Assembly (NCBI GenBank): GCA_027257055.1
Contig: JAPVLO010000952.1
Span: forward strand, 206,039-270,038
Origin: Cephalopachus bancanus
Taxonomy: Eukaryota; Chordata; Mammalia; Primates; Tarsiidae
Direction of reading: 5' to 3'
Length of the DNA: 64,000 bases
Every line of letters starts with the position of its first letter. Positions within the stretch are counted from its first letter, which is position 1. The position numbers and the translations under genes are program-made. Positions 1 to 39,961 of the stretch are shown here, one piece after another. The notes beneath the pieces were generated by a model, which was given only the letters and a program-made list of their open reading frames with translations, had not been told where the DNA came from and did not search any database.

Positions 1-671
1 GATACTAATTCCCCCAAATCATATGCCGTTTGAGTCCAGGCTCATATATCTTGCTGCCTTCTGGACATCTCGTCTTTTAATTCAACAGTTATTCTAAATT
101 TGAATGTCATACTCTTGGCACACTTATCGGAAAACTTTCCAATCCTGGGTTGATCCAACTGTCCTCTCTCTTCATGCCTATACCAGAGTAGCTTTTTACT
201 GTAGAAAATCACAGTCGCCAAATCATGGTTACAGATCTCAACTGAGCCCTCAGTGCTGCTCTGCAATGCTATCACTCCTCTCTTCACCCTGTTCCCTTAG
301 TCATCTCAAGGAATATTTCAAACCTCTCCTCTCCTCAAACCTTCAGGTCTGCCTCCAGCTCAGGAGATTCATGTAAGACATGCAATGAGCATTTGTTAAT
401 TACTTGCTATATCTCCTCCTAATTCACAGAGAGAACTGAAATCATTAGTGACCAACTTCTTCAAAATCTGGTCTGATGTTCCATGTGCTGGAGTAATGTG
501 CTCTGGCTGCCCACCTAGACTCCAATACTGAGCCTTATGTGTTATGTATAAAAGTGCTATGGTTCTCTGCCTTTCTGGACCTGAGCACAAGGCCCTGGGG
601 GTGCATAGGGGCTTAGACCCTCGTTTTGATATTGTCCTGCATTTCTCACCACTTCGGTTTGTTACTTGCAG
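1..671 (+). other. GAB3 intronic sequence upstream of the first visible exon
   Basis: There is no recognisable exon, RNA gene or young repeat. The short open frames here have no family resemblance and lie in ordinary intron. The preceding GAB3 exon must lie upstream of the window. Confidence 0.6.
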
Positions 672-28146
<27,475 letters not shown>

Positions 28147-28453
28147 GAGGTGTGGGCTTGGGCTATGTGTGAAACGGGGAAGCTCGGGACTCAGTTTGAG
28201 TTGTTTTCATTTAAAACACACTGATGGTCAACACAGGTCAAAACCAAGAGAAAATATGTAGTTTCCAGGCTCTTGGCAAGAACCTTCAGCAGAGAAGACC
28301 TGATGATGCGCTGTATGCAGAGAAGCAGGAATCCCGCCTCCCTGCCTCCTCATCTGAGCCTGCGGCAGCAGTTGCCTCTGCCATTGCAGGAGGTGGAGGT
28401 AGAGGATTCCACCACTTACTGGGATGTAAAAAACTCCGCTCAGGAGTAGGAAC

Positions 28454-28459
28454 AATAAA
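28454..28459 (+). promoter_or_regulatory. Possible proximal GAB3 polyadenylation signal AATAAA
   Basis: A canonical AATAAA lies about 308 bases after the GAB3 stop codon, in unique sequence. Using it would give a short 3' UTR. No U/GU-rich downstream element stands out, so this is only a candidate. Confidence 0.4.
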
Positions 28460-28827
28460 AACAAGACTTCAGAAAACAGTTTCCTAAAAATCATGCTAAC
28501 AATCTGTTAAGCTGAGCATTTGAAGCAGATATTGGAGCAAGTATTTGACTCTGGTGTCTGAAATTCTGATGTTTCTTCTGTGCTTTCATCAGAATCATAA
28601 ACGATTATGGCAGAGGGTCCCCTAGAGACCATCTTGTTTCAGCCCCTGAAGACACAGCTGAAGAGATCAAGCCCAGCAATGGTGGCAGAATCTGCACTCC
28701 TCGCTCCAAAGACTCCAGGAGACCCATGATTTCTAGCCCCAAAGAAAGACAACTCCAGCAACAGAGGCAATGGGTCCCAGACTCTGTGATAAGTATATCA
28801 GATGACACTGGTGGCTCTGAGGACATT

Positions 28828-29050
28828 GGAGCCAGGTATTTTGTTGCTGCTGGCCTTTTCCCAGCATGCGTTCACATGCGTCGCCTCATCTCTTCCCCTA
28901 AAAGACCTCAGAAGCTAAGCACGACAGAGACTGTTGTTCCACTCTAAAAAAAAGAAAACTGAGAACTAGAGGAGGGACCACTTTGCCCAAGATCATTCAC
29001 AGAACCAAGACACAGACTTGGGCTTTGAATAGAGTCTTCCAGGCTGCCAA
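28828..29050. repeat. 223-bp segmental duplication, copy 2 (GAB3 3' UTR or flank)
   Basis: It is in direct orientation, 1,940 bases after copy 1, with the same edges (GGAGCCAGGTATTTTGTTGC to AGGCTGCCAA). The final exon lies between the two copies. Confidence 0.93.
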
Positions 29051-31300
29051 TTACAGGCTCATTCCACTATCTCACACTGCCTCTGAGGATTTTGATGAAA
29101 TCAAACACTTGGGTCAACCTTAGAGCCATGTGGGTGACACCCGCAGACACAGGATGAGTCAGCATCCCCTCTCCCTTTCACAGGGATATGAGCAGGCGCT
29201 TGGATACTTGAAAGATATGCATGTCAAGTGACAGTTTCTTTGTGCGATGCTCAACTGGAACTCTAACAACATCAGTAGTTTCAACAAGAAATACCTACTG
29301 ATGATCAGTGTGAAATCCATTCTAGAATCATGGTCTTCTGTGCAGTGTTTCCCTGTGAGCTGGCTAATGCTTGCAGAGGAATTTTTACTGCCTCAGGAAA
29401 GGCATAATCTGTCCCTGGCTCTTCCATGAGGGGCCCAAGATTCTGAGTGATAGAGAGAAATGACCAGAGAAAAACTCAATGAGTGTAATTCCCAGCTTTC
29501 CTGGACAATTTTTCCCTTCTGCTTTGAGAAATGACTAGTTTCTGAGAGTATAAACACTCTCACTTTGTGATGAAGACATTGCGTCATCCCTTTCTTTACA
29601 GGTCCTGGGGCCCAGGGAACCCAGAATGAAGGTCTCCATCAGGCATGGAGCTTTGTTTACTGACCCCTCTTGATCCTTCTGAGCACCGACAGCCAGAAGA
29701 CATATCTGGATAACTGAGAACTAAGCAGATACTGGTCCTCCATTCCAACTGGCACTGTGTCTTATGTGTGAGAATAGATCAGATAGGCAGTCAGGTCCGT
29801 GGTAGTCAGTGTAGTTGAGGCAGTTGTACGCTTTGCTACAGAGTTTCAGGATTTCAGATCACCCCAAAGTTAAGCATATGCCAAAGTCTTAGTTTTGCAG
29901 ACCATTCAAGAAATCATTTTGATTTTCAAAGCAGCGTGTTCTGGAGATATTATTTTCTTCCCGGGGAAAAGTGGGGAGGAAATCACCAAGTACTTTAACT
30001 AAGTTCAGGGCCTTTAGTGGGCCTGGACAGAGCAAGGAGAGAGCTCCCCACTTCTCACACCCCACAGCCACTCCGTGTCATGAGCCTGTAAGAAGCTACC
30101 TTACTCCCCATGTGACTCGCAAAGCATTGCAGAGTTTCAGGTAAGAGACCAAGGCTGCAGGCTGCTGGTTCCCATACACGGTAGCTTCCTCATGTGTGAG
30201 ACACTTGTGTCAGCATCATGGGTTACCTGACAAAGATTGTGCAGAGAAATTGTAGCCCCACATGCCAAGAACCACACCAGCCTGAAGACAGATAAGAAAC
30301 TACAGCTGAAATGATGTCAGTAGTGAAGTGTGATTCAATTGACCAAAAAAAGAAATGTGTTTCTACAAAACATTTCCAGGAATGCATGTATAGCATGAAG
30401 CAACACACACATGAGAAGTGTGACCTGTTTGGATGTGATTAATTAAAAACAGGAGTGCTCTGAAAAGGCACGGAAGGTGACAGAGGTCAGAATTTTTAAA
30501 AATAATTTTTAAAAAGTTGATTCAACCCTCATTTTCAGAGTACATGCAATTATGTCTTGCATTGATAAAACTGCTAACGAATGACTCTGCAAAAGAGTAA
30601 CAGCTCAGGGAAGCAAAGATCAGGTAGTTTTTGAGCTGATAGCAGCATAGGCTCCTGAGAAAGGCACCATAAGTCAAAATTATGGCAGCCAAGTTTTGGT
30701 TTTGACAGAGATAATCGATGTGCCTGTGAGAGAGGGTTATGTTTCTGGCCAAGGGCCTGATGTTTGTTACAGAAATAATCTCATAGACCATTCTGAGTCA
30801 AGTGTCCATGGAGTGTTGTATACCTTTCTGGAAGATATGGGAACTGGTATAACAAGGCAATGCAGTGATGAGCCCCACATTGATTTTTTTGTAGTGTCTT
30901 TTTGTGTTGTTTCTTTCTGTCTTGTTTTGTTAGAAAATTCCTCCAGATCGGGGGTTATCCAGTGTTGGACGGGGAACTGAAGGGTCTCAGGCCTGCAAGG
31001 CCAGAAGGCTACAAACTCAGGAACGCTGGGAGTTCAGCTATCCTTGGGGTGGAAGAAGCTCCGGGACCCAGCACACAGCCTGGGTATCAAGGCAAAAAGC
31101 CACCCGGTGAGGGATCACTGTATAGGTCACTTCGCCATGGAACAAGGATCAGCTGAGCCATGACCTTTAGGTCTGAGTTGAGATGGAAGGCTCCTCTGGG
31201 CCCTGGCTTTCTCCTCAGTCCCCAGTCATATCGTCTCTGCACCCACAATCACACTGATTTTTCAAATTCATTTTGTTTTTGCTTTTTCATTTCTGGCATT

Positions 31301-31306
31301 AATAAA
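31301..31306 (+). promoter_or_regulatory. Possible distal GAB3 polyadenylation signal AATAAA
   Basis: AATAAAAG follows GGCATT at the end of a stretch (28,147-31,300) that is mostly free of recent repeats. The next bases become TTTT- and GTTTT-rich (31,338-31,355), as expected downstream of a cleavage site. It would give a 3' UTR of about 3.2 kb that includes the second copy of the 223-bp duplication. Confidence 0.45.
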
Positions 31307-31320
31307 AGTCTTATAAGGAG

Positions 31321-32450
31321 GAATCATGGCTTAGGTTCTTATTTGTTTTAAGTGATGATATCTGATAAATAAGGAACATGTTTTGAAAGCCGAGCATTTG
31401 AAAATAGACTTCATTAACACTTTGAAGTACAACTTGTCCTGACTTGTGTGCATTGGCCACCATATGTGTTATTTCACCACAAACAGTTTCGCAGGGGTAC
31501 TATAATTAGTACTGCTTCTGCTCAGTCAAGCCACACCTTGCCATTTTCTTTTGTATTTGTCAAAAACCAGCTTTACTAATTGAAAAATCAACTGTTCTCC
31601 CAAACACCATATGTAACATGACCTTTATCACCACTGACATGAAAAAGCAACTGCCCTGGCCCCTTTTGCCACGTCCTCCCTCCCTTTTCTCTATAGCTGA
31701 GGCTCCCGGCTGCCCTGGGTGCTGGGTCAGTGGCATCTCTAGGCCATGAACAAGGCAGGGAAAAACAAATAGAGAAAGGAACAGGCTCGAAGTTGGGGGG
31801 AACAGACCGACAGCATAGAGAGGGAGATCCTCGTGCTGAGAGAAAGAGAAGTCACATTAAATTCCTCACCCCAGGTGAAGTATGAGGTTGACTGTGAGCG
31901 CTTTTTCTCAACACACACACTTTATTCAGATCAAGCCCCTGATGCAGCGAAGAGCTGGTTGGCCTGTAGGGCTGACCTGAGAAGCCGGAACGTCAAACTA
32001 AGTTAAAGTGTCTTTAAGCCCCTGATCCCCTTACACGCTTCCCTAAGTTGCTCTCCTTTGTTTCCCTTGATCTTAAAATGCATTTATTTTTATCATTTAT
32101 CTTAGTTGTGTCATTCGTTTTATAAAGTTGGTTTTTATTGTCTGAAACTAAGTGTGGTATTGGTGCAAGCTGGACGAAGGGACCCATTAGGAGGGAAAGC
32201 AGAACTCAGACCCAGACCCTCACACACACAGGCACTTCATCTAGGACAGAAGAGGAAGGAGAGCTGCGGGGACAGGGTGGCCTTTCCAATAAAAGGTGCA
32301 AGGTCATCAGACAGAGATTCAGATGGAAAAAATGAACCTTAACCACACTTTGCGGTCACGTACAACCATCAGTTCCGGGTGGATCTCAGTGGGAAAGATG
32401 AAACAGTAAACTTTATGCATTCCCTCTGCTTTATTGGAGCCATTTTGCTT
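31321..32450. other. Intergenic sequence, nothing recognised
   Basis: Mixed-composition sequence shows no convincing exon, RNA gene or repeat family that I can name. Short open frames exist but have no family resemblance. Confidence 0.5.
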
Positions 32451-33002
32451 TATCTTATTTTATTTTTTTGAAGTTGGGGAGTACAAGTCAGGTACCCTTA
32501 CTGATGTTATGTGCCGCCCTCCTCCATCCCGAGCAGTGTCCTGCTACTGCCAATTCATTTTTTGTGGTATTATGATAGGTGTTCAGGGTCCACTCATGAG
32601 TGAGAACATGTGGTACGTAGGTCTTTGTTTCTGTGATAGATCACTGAGTGTGATAGACTCCAAATCCATCCAAGTTGCTGCAAAGTCCATAATTTTGTCT
32701 TTCCTTATGGTTGCATGATGTTCCATTGTGTATATGTACCACATTTATTTTTATTCAGTTTCGATGGGTCACACAATTGGTTCCATCATTGTTCCTATTG
32801 TGAATAGTGCTGCAATAAACAGGCGTGTGCATGCATCTTTTTAGTAGAATGATTTGAGTTCTTCTGGGTATATTCCCAGAAGGTGGATTGTGCAGTCATA
32901 TGGAAGGTCAATTTCTAGTTCTTTTAGGAATCACCACACTGTTTTCCATAAAGGTTGAATTAGTTTGCACTTCCACCAACAGTGTAGAAACATTCCCTTG
33001 CT

Positions 33003-33300
33003 GGACGCAGTGGCTCGAGCCTGTAATCCCAGCACTTCGGGAGGCCGAGGTGAGAGGATTGCCTGAGTCGAGGGGTTCGAGACCAGCCTGGACAACTTGG
33101 TGAGACCTCGTCTCTAAAATAAATTTAAAAAAATTAGCCAGGTGTGGTGGTAAGCGTCTGTATTTCCAGCTATTTGGGAGACTGAGGCAGAGGGATCACC
33201 TGAGCCCAGCAGGTTGAGGCTGCGGTGGCCGTGAGCATGACACTGCCCTCCAGCCTGGGCTACAGAGTGAGACTCCAGCTCAAAAAAAAAAAAAAAAAAG
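33003..33300 (+). repeat. Alu (plus) inside the antisense L1
   Basis: This is a complete dimer (GGACGCAGTGGCTCGAGCCT to GAGACTCCAGCTC plus poly-A). The L1 text resumes right after it. Confidence 0.94.
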
Positions 33301-34207
33301 GGAAGAAAGAAAGAGAAAAGAAGTGTTCCTTTTTCTCCATATCCTTGCCAGTATCTGTTGTTTTTTGTTTTATTAATGATGTCCATCCATTCTCACTGGA
33401 GTTAGATGGTATCTCAATGTGGTTTTGATTCGCATTTCTCTGATGATTAGTGAGGTTGAGCATTTTGTCATATGTCTGTTGGCTGCCTGTATTTCTTCTT
33501 TTGAGAAGTGTCTATTTATGTCTTTTGCCCATTTTTTAATGGGGCTGTTGATTTTTTTCTTTTCGGCACATTTGAGTTCCTTGTAGATCCTGGATGTTAG
33601 GCCTTTGTCAGATATACAGTTGGCAAATATTTTTTCCCATTCTGTGGGCTGTCTCTCCACTCCCTTGATGGTTTCTTTTGCTTTGCAGAAGCTTTTCAGT
33701 TTGATAAGGTCCCATTTGTTTATCTTATCTCTTATGGCATGGATATCTGGCGTTTTGATCAGGAATTGGTTGCCTGTTCCAATTTCCATGAAGGTGTCTC
33801 CTGCATTTTCTAAGATTCTTAAAATTTGGTATTTTGCATTTAAGTCTTTGATCCATTTGGAGTTGATTTTTGTGTATGGTGATAGGTAGGGGTCCTGTTT
33901 CATTCTTCTGCATGAGGTTAACCAGTTTTCCTAGCAGCATTTACTGAATAGGTTCTCCTCTCTCCAATAGTTGGTGGAGAATTTGTTGAAGATGAGTTGG
34001 TTGAGAAATTGAGGTTTTGCTCTCAGAATCTCTATCCTGTTCCATTGATCTATATGCCTGTTCTTATACCAATACCAGGCTGTTTTGATTATTGTAGCCT
34101 TATAGTAAAGTTTAAAGTCCAGGAGTGTGATTCCTCCTGCTTTGTTTCTTTTGCTAAGGCTTGTTTTTGCTATTTTTGTTTCCATATGAATCTCTCTATT
34201 TAAGTTT

Positions 34208-34352
34208 CCAAGTCTGAGAATTTTTTGATTTATTGTAGAGATGAGGTCTTGCCAAGTTGCCCAGGCGGGTCTCGAACCCGTGGGCTCAGGTAATCCACTC
34301 ACCTCATCCTCCCAAAGGCGCGGGATTACAGGCTGAGCCACTGAGCCCAGCT
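34208..34352 (-). repeat. Alu left arm only (minus)
   Basis: It has the lineage-specific TTTGATTTATTGTAGAGATG linker followed by the left monomer to GAGCCACTGAGCCC. The right arm is absent. Confidence 0.9.
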
Positions 34353-34660
34353 GGGATATTCTGTCATTTGTTTGTGTCTTCTGGGATTTCTTTGAGCTAT
34401 GTTTTGTGGTTTTTGTTGTAAAGGTCTTTCACTTCTCTGGTTAGGAAGATGTAGAGGTATTTCAATTTTTTGGTGGCTATTGTGAATGGGATCATACTTT
34501 TTATTTGGTTCTCTGCCTGTTTGTTGTTGGTGAATAAAAGTGTGACTGTCTTTTGTACATTGATTTTATACCCTGAGACTTTTCTAAAGTCCTTTGTCAG
34601 TGCAAGGAGGTCTGCCATTTTGCTTTTAGTCACCACTGTTGTTTGGTGTCTGTCTCATGG

Positions 34661-35650
34661 TCAAAACATCTATCTTAAATAGTTTTAATTTTTGTTTGCC
34701 TTTATATAAAATAACACAACCTAACTGTTTTATGTTTGTGTTGAAATTTCAAATTATTTCAATTTTTTTCTTCTTCAATTTGAGATTTTAATTCATTTTT
34801 ATATTCAATATTGATAGAAATCAGAATAGTGGTTACCTCATTGGAAAGGGGCATGAGGGAACTTTTTGTAATTATGAAAAACGTCTGCATCTCAATCTGG
34901 GTGGTAGTTTATGGATGTATACATATGTAAGTGGTATCAATCTATAAATTTAATATTTGTACATTTTACTGCATGTACATTGTAGCTCAACAAACCAGTT
35001 AGCATGGAGGGATAATAAGACTCTGAGGTCTTTAAAATATTGATGTAAGAAACATAACTGTAAAAAGTATTAGAAGAAGTTATGGGGAAATTTTTGTTAT
35101 TTTGGGTGTGGAAGACCTTGAGTGTGGAAGTAATAAAAGATATTTCTTTCCATTGACGATCCTATTGAATTGAATAAGCATTTAATGACCACCTGCCACA
35201 TAACACGCACTCTTGTGGGCACAGGGGATACACGAGTGAGTGAAACACAGATGTCCTTCTGTAAGGAGCTTACTTTCTGGCAGGGTATGGCGGGCACTGC
35301 GGGTGCTCTGCTGGAATTCTCTGGTACCCTTTTTCAGTTTGGCATGCCCCTTCCCGGCTTCAACATGCCCTTGCTTCTGACAGCCTACATGCCCGGGACT
35401 CTTTCTCAGAGGATAGCCTCTCAGCTGATTTACCTGCCAGAGAAGAGGCCTGGAAATGCTTTGGAATTGACTGCCCACCCTCCCCTCTGAGGGGCACAGC
35501 ATTCCCAAGTCTAGCTCTAGAGTTCTGCTGCGGAAGCTGGCTGAATCTTTCCTCTCTCTGAGATTGCACCCTTGCTTGGACTGTTCCTCTTCCCTGGTTC
35601 TGTTTCCCCCACTATGCGGTCTCAGCCTTTGGGGGTTCCAACTTTAGTGT
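34661..35650. other. Intergenic sequence with an L2-like relic
   Basis: 35,160-35,290 reads like an ancient L2-type repeat (ATTTAATGACCACCTGCCAC, GGGGATACACGAGTGAG, AAGGAGCTTACTTTCTGG). The rest is unassigned. An open frame at 35,170-35,490 overlaps this relic and has no family match. Confidence 0.45.
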
Positions 35651-35654
35651 ATCC

Positions 35655-36185
35655 ACTTTTTGAAAAATGGTTTCAACATTATTTTCTGTCCTGCTTGCTC
35701 TTTCCATTAAGAGGTGGGGTCTGTGCCCCCTCTTCTAGAACGTGAGTAGTGACGGCCTTGACCAATGGCTTACAGCAGAGGGGACACTGTGACTTCTGAG
35801 GCTGGGTCATATAAGATGACACATCTTCCACCCAGCGGGTACATGCTCTCTCATGCTCTCTCTCTCTTGATATGTACCATTGGAATCCAGCCATTTCGCT
35901 GTGAAGAAGCACAGGCCACATGGAAAGGAACCAAAGCATTTGGTTATCATATTTTTCTGAGTGGTCCCAGCTGGCAGCCAGCACAAGATTGCCTGCCGTG
36001 TAAGGCCTCTTGGAAGCAGATTACTCCAGCCCACGTTGTAGCCAGCCCAGCTGCTGCCACATGGAGCAAACATGAGCCTTACCTCCAGTAACTGTTCAGA
36101 TTGAAGATGCAAATGATCATTGTTGTTTTAAGTCACCAAGTTTGGTGATGGTTTGTTATGTCACAACAGTTACCAGACCACCACC
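35655..36185 (+). mobile_element. MLT1-type (ERVL-MaLR) LTR relic
   Basis: It shows the MLT1 style of 3' half: CTCTTGGAAGCAGATTACTC, the GCTGCCACATGGAGCAAACA block, then TTGTTTTAAGTCACCAAGTT TGG and GGTTTGTTATGTCACAACAG near the end. It is an old solo LTR without internal genes. The start is approximate. Confidence 0.8.
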
Positions 36186-37440
36186 TGAAGGAATAGGTGA
36201 AACAGGAAATACAAGACACACAAGTTTGAATATTATACTCTATTTTAGAAGGTGGTGAGTAGTATGGCAAAGAAAGAGAGCAGTGGGGGATTGATTGCAC
36301 GTTGGTCTGTTGGGGCAGTTGGGTGAGGAGATGAGAACTGAGAAGGAGTGAAGGAAGTGAGGCAGCCAGTTAATGCACTTTATTTGAGAAAGCATCCAAG
36401 GCAGGGAGAGCACAGTATGCAAAAGATCCCATTCAGCAGAAACTCTGGAACATCGACGGCACAGCCGTGAGGCTAGTGTGGCTGGCATAGAGTATAAGAG
36501 AGAGCACAGTGGAGGAGACAGATGGGTAATGGAGGACTCACAGATCACAGTGCAGGGCCTTTATGGGCCCTTGTAGGGTCTTTGGATTATGCTCTGAGTG
36601 AGAAGGCAGTCAGTGAAAGGAAGGAATTGAGTAGGGGAGACTTGTGATCGGACTTGCAGCCTGAAGGATTGCTGTGGATTATCTGTTGAGAATGGACTAT
36701 AAGAGAGTTAAGACTAGCATCAGAGAAACCAGGTAGCAGGTTATTTGCACACAGACAGGCAAGTGATTGTAGAGCAGAGTGTGGGAACGCCCTCATTCAG
36801 CAGAAACCTTGGAATGTTGAAGTCACAGCCTTTGGATTTTGGGTAGTTTTGATAGAACGACAGAATTGGCTGAGGGATTGGACGTGGGCCATGAGAGGAA
36901 GAGCGGAGTCAAGGGTGACTCCAGGGTTTTTGGCCTAAGCAACTGGAAGGATGGGGTCAAATGCCATAAACAGAGGTTGGGCAAGACTATTGGTGGGACA
37001 GTCTTCTGGAGGTTAGGGGACAGAGACCAGGTGTTCCTCAGAACCACCCAATCCTTCCATGGGAACTGGGAAAGCCAGGGGAGAAATTCAGGGTCCTCAG
37101 ACGGTAGGAGGAATGATGGCAAGGTAGGTTGGCCTGGACTTGGGAAGGTTGAACCCAACTGCCATTCTATAGTTAAGTCGACCTAAAATGACAAATAGGC
37201 AGCTGGCTATAGAGTCTGGAGTTTGCAGAAAAGTCTGGGATGAATGTGTACCTTTGTGAGCTGGTAGATGACACTGAGAGCCCTGAGCCCCCCAGGGAGG
37301 CTGTGAGTAGGTGCAAGGGACTCTGGACCCTGTGACACTCATAGGTTGGAGAGGAGGCAGAGCCAGCAGAGGGGTGGGAGGGAACCCAAGAGAGCCCGGG
37401 GGTCCTGCAACCCGAGTGAGGAAGCACAAATTGCGCCAGA
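36186..37440. other. Intergenic; probable old repeat of unnamed family
   Basis: 36,840-37,220 contains GACTCCAGGGTTTTTGGCCT and AGCAACTGGAAGGATGG, phrases I associate with an old mammalian interspersed repeat but cannot name. No gene is seen. Confidence 0.4.
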
Positions 37441-39065
37441 GGCTAGAACAGATCATCTGCCTCGTGTCCAGCAACAGCTGAGCTGGCGGAATCGGTGAGG
37501 AGGGGGCTTCTCAGTCCTGAGCCGTCCTCCCGCCCACAGGAGCGGCCGGCTCAAGCCAGGGTTCCCGGGCTGAGCCCCGGATCGGGGGTCGTGGAGCAGG
37601 TCGCCTGGCCACGACGCCCCCAGCACACCCGGGCCCCCTTCGCGAGTGCCTTGCTTTGGGCCCTGCAGGGGGAGGGGCGACGGGCCAGCCCCCACCCCGG
37701 CAGCAGCAATACCCCCACCCTGCTCCCTGTGCCCAGGAGTCGGGAGAGCCCCCGCCCTCCTTGCTATTTATTCCCCCCACCTATTTATTTTATTTAACTC
37801 CGCCTCCGCCGCCTTCCCCCTCCCGGAGCTGTCCGGCCCGCCGTCTGCCCCGGCCCCTCGACGGCGCTGCCCACCGCGGTCCAGCCCCTGGCGCCCCGCC
37901 CTGGCCACGGCTGGCCCCACCCGAACCGAGCCGGGGCCTCGGCACCAGCAGCGCGTGGGTGGGGGTGTCGGGAAGCCTGCGACCGGCAGTGCCAGGCGGG
38001 CCCCGGGGGCCCCTCGAGCACCGCGGGGGCGGACGGCCCGTCCTCGGAGGCCCCGTCCTGCGGGCACCCGGAGGGCCACCCCCGGCTTGTGGCGGCCGGT
38101 GGCGGGCCCACGCCCTCGTGTCGCCCGGCCCGCCTGCTCCGCGCCCCGGGGGCCGAGGCGGCCGTGCCTTACTGCTTCGTGTCTTCTGGCCCCCTGCGGA
38201 CTCTGCCCCGGTTCCCGGCGACCCCATCCCGTCCTCTTTTGTTGCATGAGTTTTCCTTCCTTCGCGTCCTGCTTTTCCTAATGAAATGTTGGGAAGACGG
38301 TCCGTGTGTGGCTTTCTTCCTGGGCAGCTGGGTGGCCCTGCGGGGCCTGGGCCGAGGTGGACTCGCGCCGTGGGAGAGGCGCTCCCTGCAGGGTCCCAGG
38401 ACCCAGGCGGTCGCGGCCACGCCGACCCTCAGCCGCCCCGGCGGCTCCCCCTTCGCGATGCCTCTCCGCTCCCTCCCCCCGGCCTGGGACGCCCCACCCA
38501 GCGCGCGGCCGGCCCGGGGTCTCCAGGGGATGCCCGGGCTCCCGGCTTCCGCCCCGGCTCCCTCGGCGCGGGGGCAGGCGGGGGATCCCGTCGCTGCAGC
38601 GGTTAGAGCCGCCAGGGGCTTCCTTCGCCCCCAACTCCGAACATCTGGCACTCCTTGCCGTTTGGGGGGTACCTCACGCGGGTGGGGAGAAGGGGACGTG
38701 CCCTTTTCAGTGGGCGCACAGGAAGGCCTCTCGGAGGCCGTGGCATTTGGGCAGGACCCGGAGGAGGTCAGGCGTGGGCCAGGTGGAGCCGGGGGAGGGG
38801 AGCTCCCGACAGGGAAGACCAGTGCCGGCCCTGAGGCAGGAGCGGGCCTGGCCATTCCCGAAAGGGCGAAGGCCTCGCTGGCCGAGCAGAGTGTGCAAGG
38901 GGAAGCGCGGCGTGGACGAGGCCCGGGAGGCTAGGTGCCGGCCACTTTGGGTCTGTAGGCCTCCGAGGGCTTGGGCTTTGCCCCCGAGTGAGAAGGGTTT
39001 GGAACGGAGGAGTGGCCGACCTGACTTGGGTCGTGAAATCGCCAGCTTCAGCTGATCGGGGGCCA
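37440..39065. other. CpG-rich, GC-rich block (CpG-island-like) without a recognised gene
   Basis: About 1.6 kb has very high GC and frequent CpG. It contains an AU-rich string (CTATTTATTCCCCCCACC then TATTTATTTTATTTAACTCC) at 37,766-37,802. Long open frames occur on both strands (for example 37,646-38,281 plus, 38,089-38,934 plus, 38,169-38,855 minus), as GC-rich DNA produces by chance. None shows a domain I recognise. A plus-strand AATAAA at 39,163 follows. It could be an orphan CpG island, a promoter with a non-coding first exon, or a retrocopy of a GC-rich mRNA 3' region. Confidence 0.7.
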
Positions 39066-39128
39066 GGGGACAGATGGTTGTTTACAGACCGGATGTGTTG
39101 GCCAAAACTCCTAGACGGGCCCATCTAA

Positions 39129-39566
<438 letters not shown>

Positions 39567-39914
39567 TGAATTTCAAAACCAGCAAATACACAAACAGAAA
39601 TGAGGAGTAAAAGAGTAAAGAGAAAGACATGTGAGGCAGGATTGGATTCCAGCCCCGGATAAGGGAAGTCCCGGGATGACAGATGTGCCTGTAGTTGGTC
39701 TAGACAGAACCAGTGCAACATGCAGAGGGCAGAGGACAACAAGGGAGATGGTTTAAAATATCACCAAATGGCACATGCCTGTAGTTCCAGCTACTTGGAA
39801 GGCTGAGGTGCAAGGACTGTCTGACTCCAGCAGGTCAAGGCTGCAGTGGCTGTGAGCATGCCCCTACGCTCCAGCCTGGGCGACAGAGTGAGACTCCAAC
39901 TCAAAAGCCGTTGT

Positions 39915-39961
39915 AGCACTTCTTGGCCTTTTGGCTAAGATCAAGTGTAGCATCTGTTCTT
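39915..39961 (+). pseudogene. U2 snRNA pseudogene, 5' part
   Basis: AGCACTTCTTGGCCTTTTGG, then CTAAGATCAAGTGTAGCATC, matches the U2 5' end with about four changes. The branch-site recognition region near U2 positions 33-38 is interrupted shortly after by an L1. U2 continues at 40,709 with ATCAGTTTAA, then stops, so stem-loops II-IV and the Sm site are missing and no functional snRNA can be made. Confidence 0.93.

Larger units (their letters stand above)
28147..31320 (+). other. GAB3 3' UTR and flank, no further gene recognised
   Basis: This is mostly unique, moderately AT-rich sequence without an open frame of note and without young Alu or L1. It contains the second copy of the 223-bp duplicated, MIR-like segment at 28,828-29,050. 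I assign it to the GAB3 3' UTR or immediate flank because it follows the stop codon and ends near an AATAAA. Confidence 0.5.
32451..34660 (-). mobile_element. 5'-truncated L1, antisense, with Alu insertions
   Basis: The L1 3' end lies at about 32,455, with the antisense end and 3' UTR block near 32,480. ORF2 pieces at 33,373-33,903 ([50 protein letters not shown]) confirm the minus orientation. The 5' end is near 34,660 ([20 protein letters not shown]). It carries a full Alu at 33,003-33,300 and half an Alu at 34,208-34,352. Frames are broken. Confidence 0.87.

Noticed and set aside
35170..35490. A 106-residue plus-strand open frame
   Set aside because: It overlaps an L2-like relic and an antisense frame of equal length; no splice or family evidence.
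37646..38934. Long GC-rich open frames (about 211 and 281 residues) as protein-coding genes
   Set aside because: Overlapping long frames occur on both strands at the same place. The products are Pro, Arg, Gly and Ala-rich with no domain, as expected from base composition.
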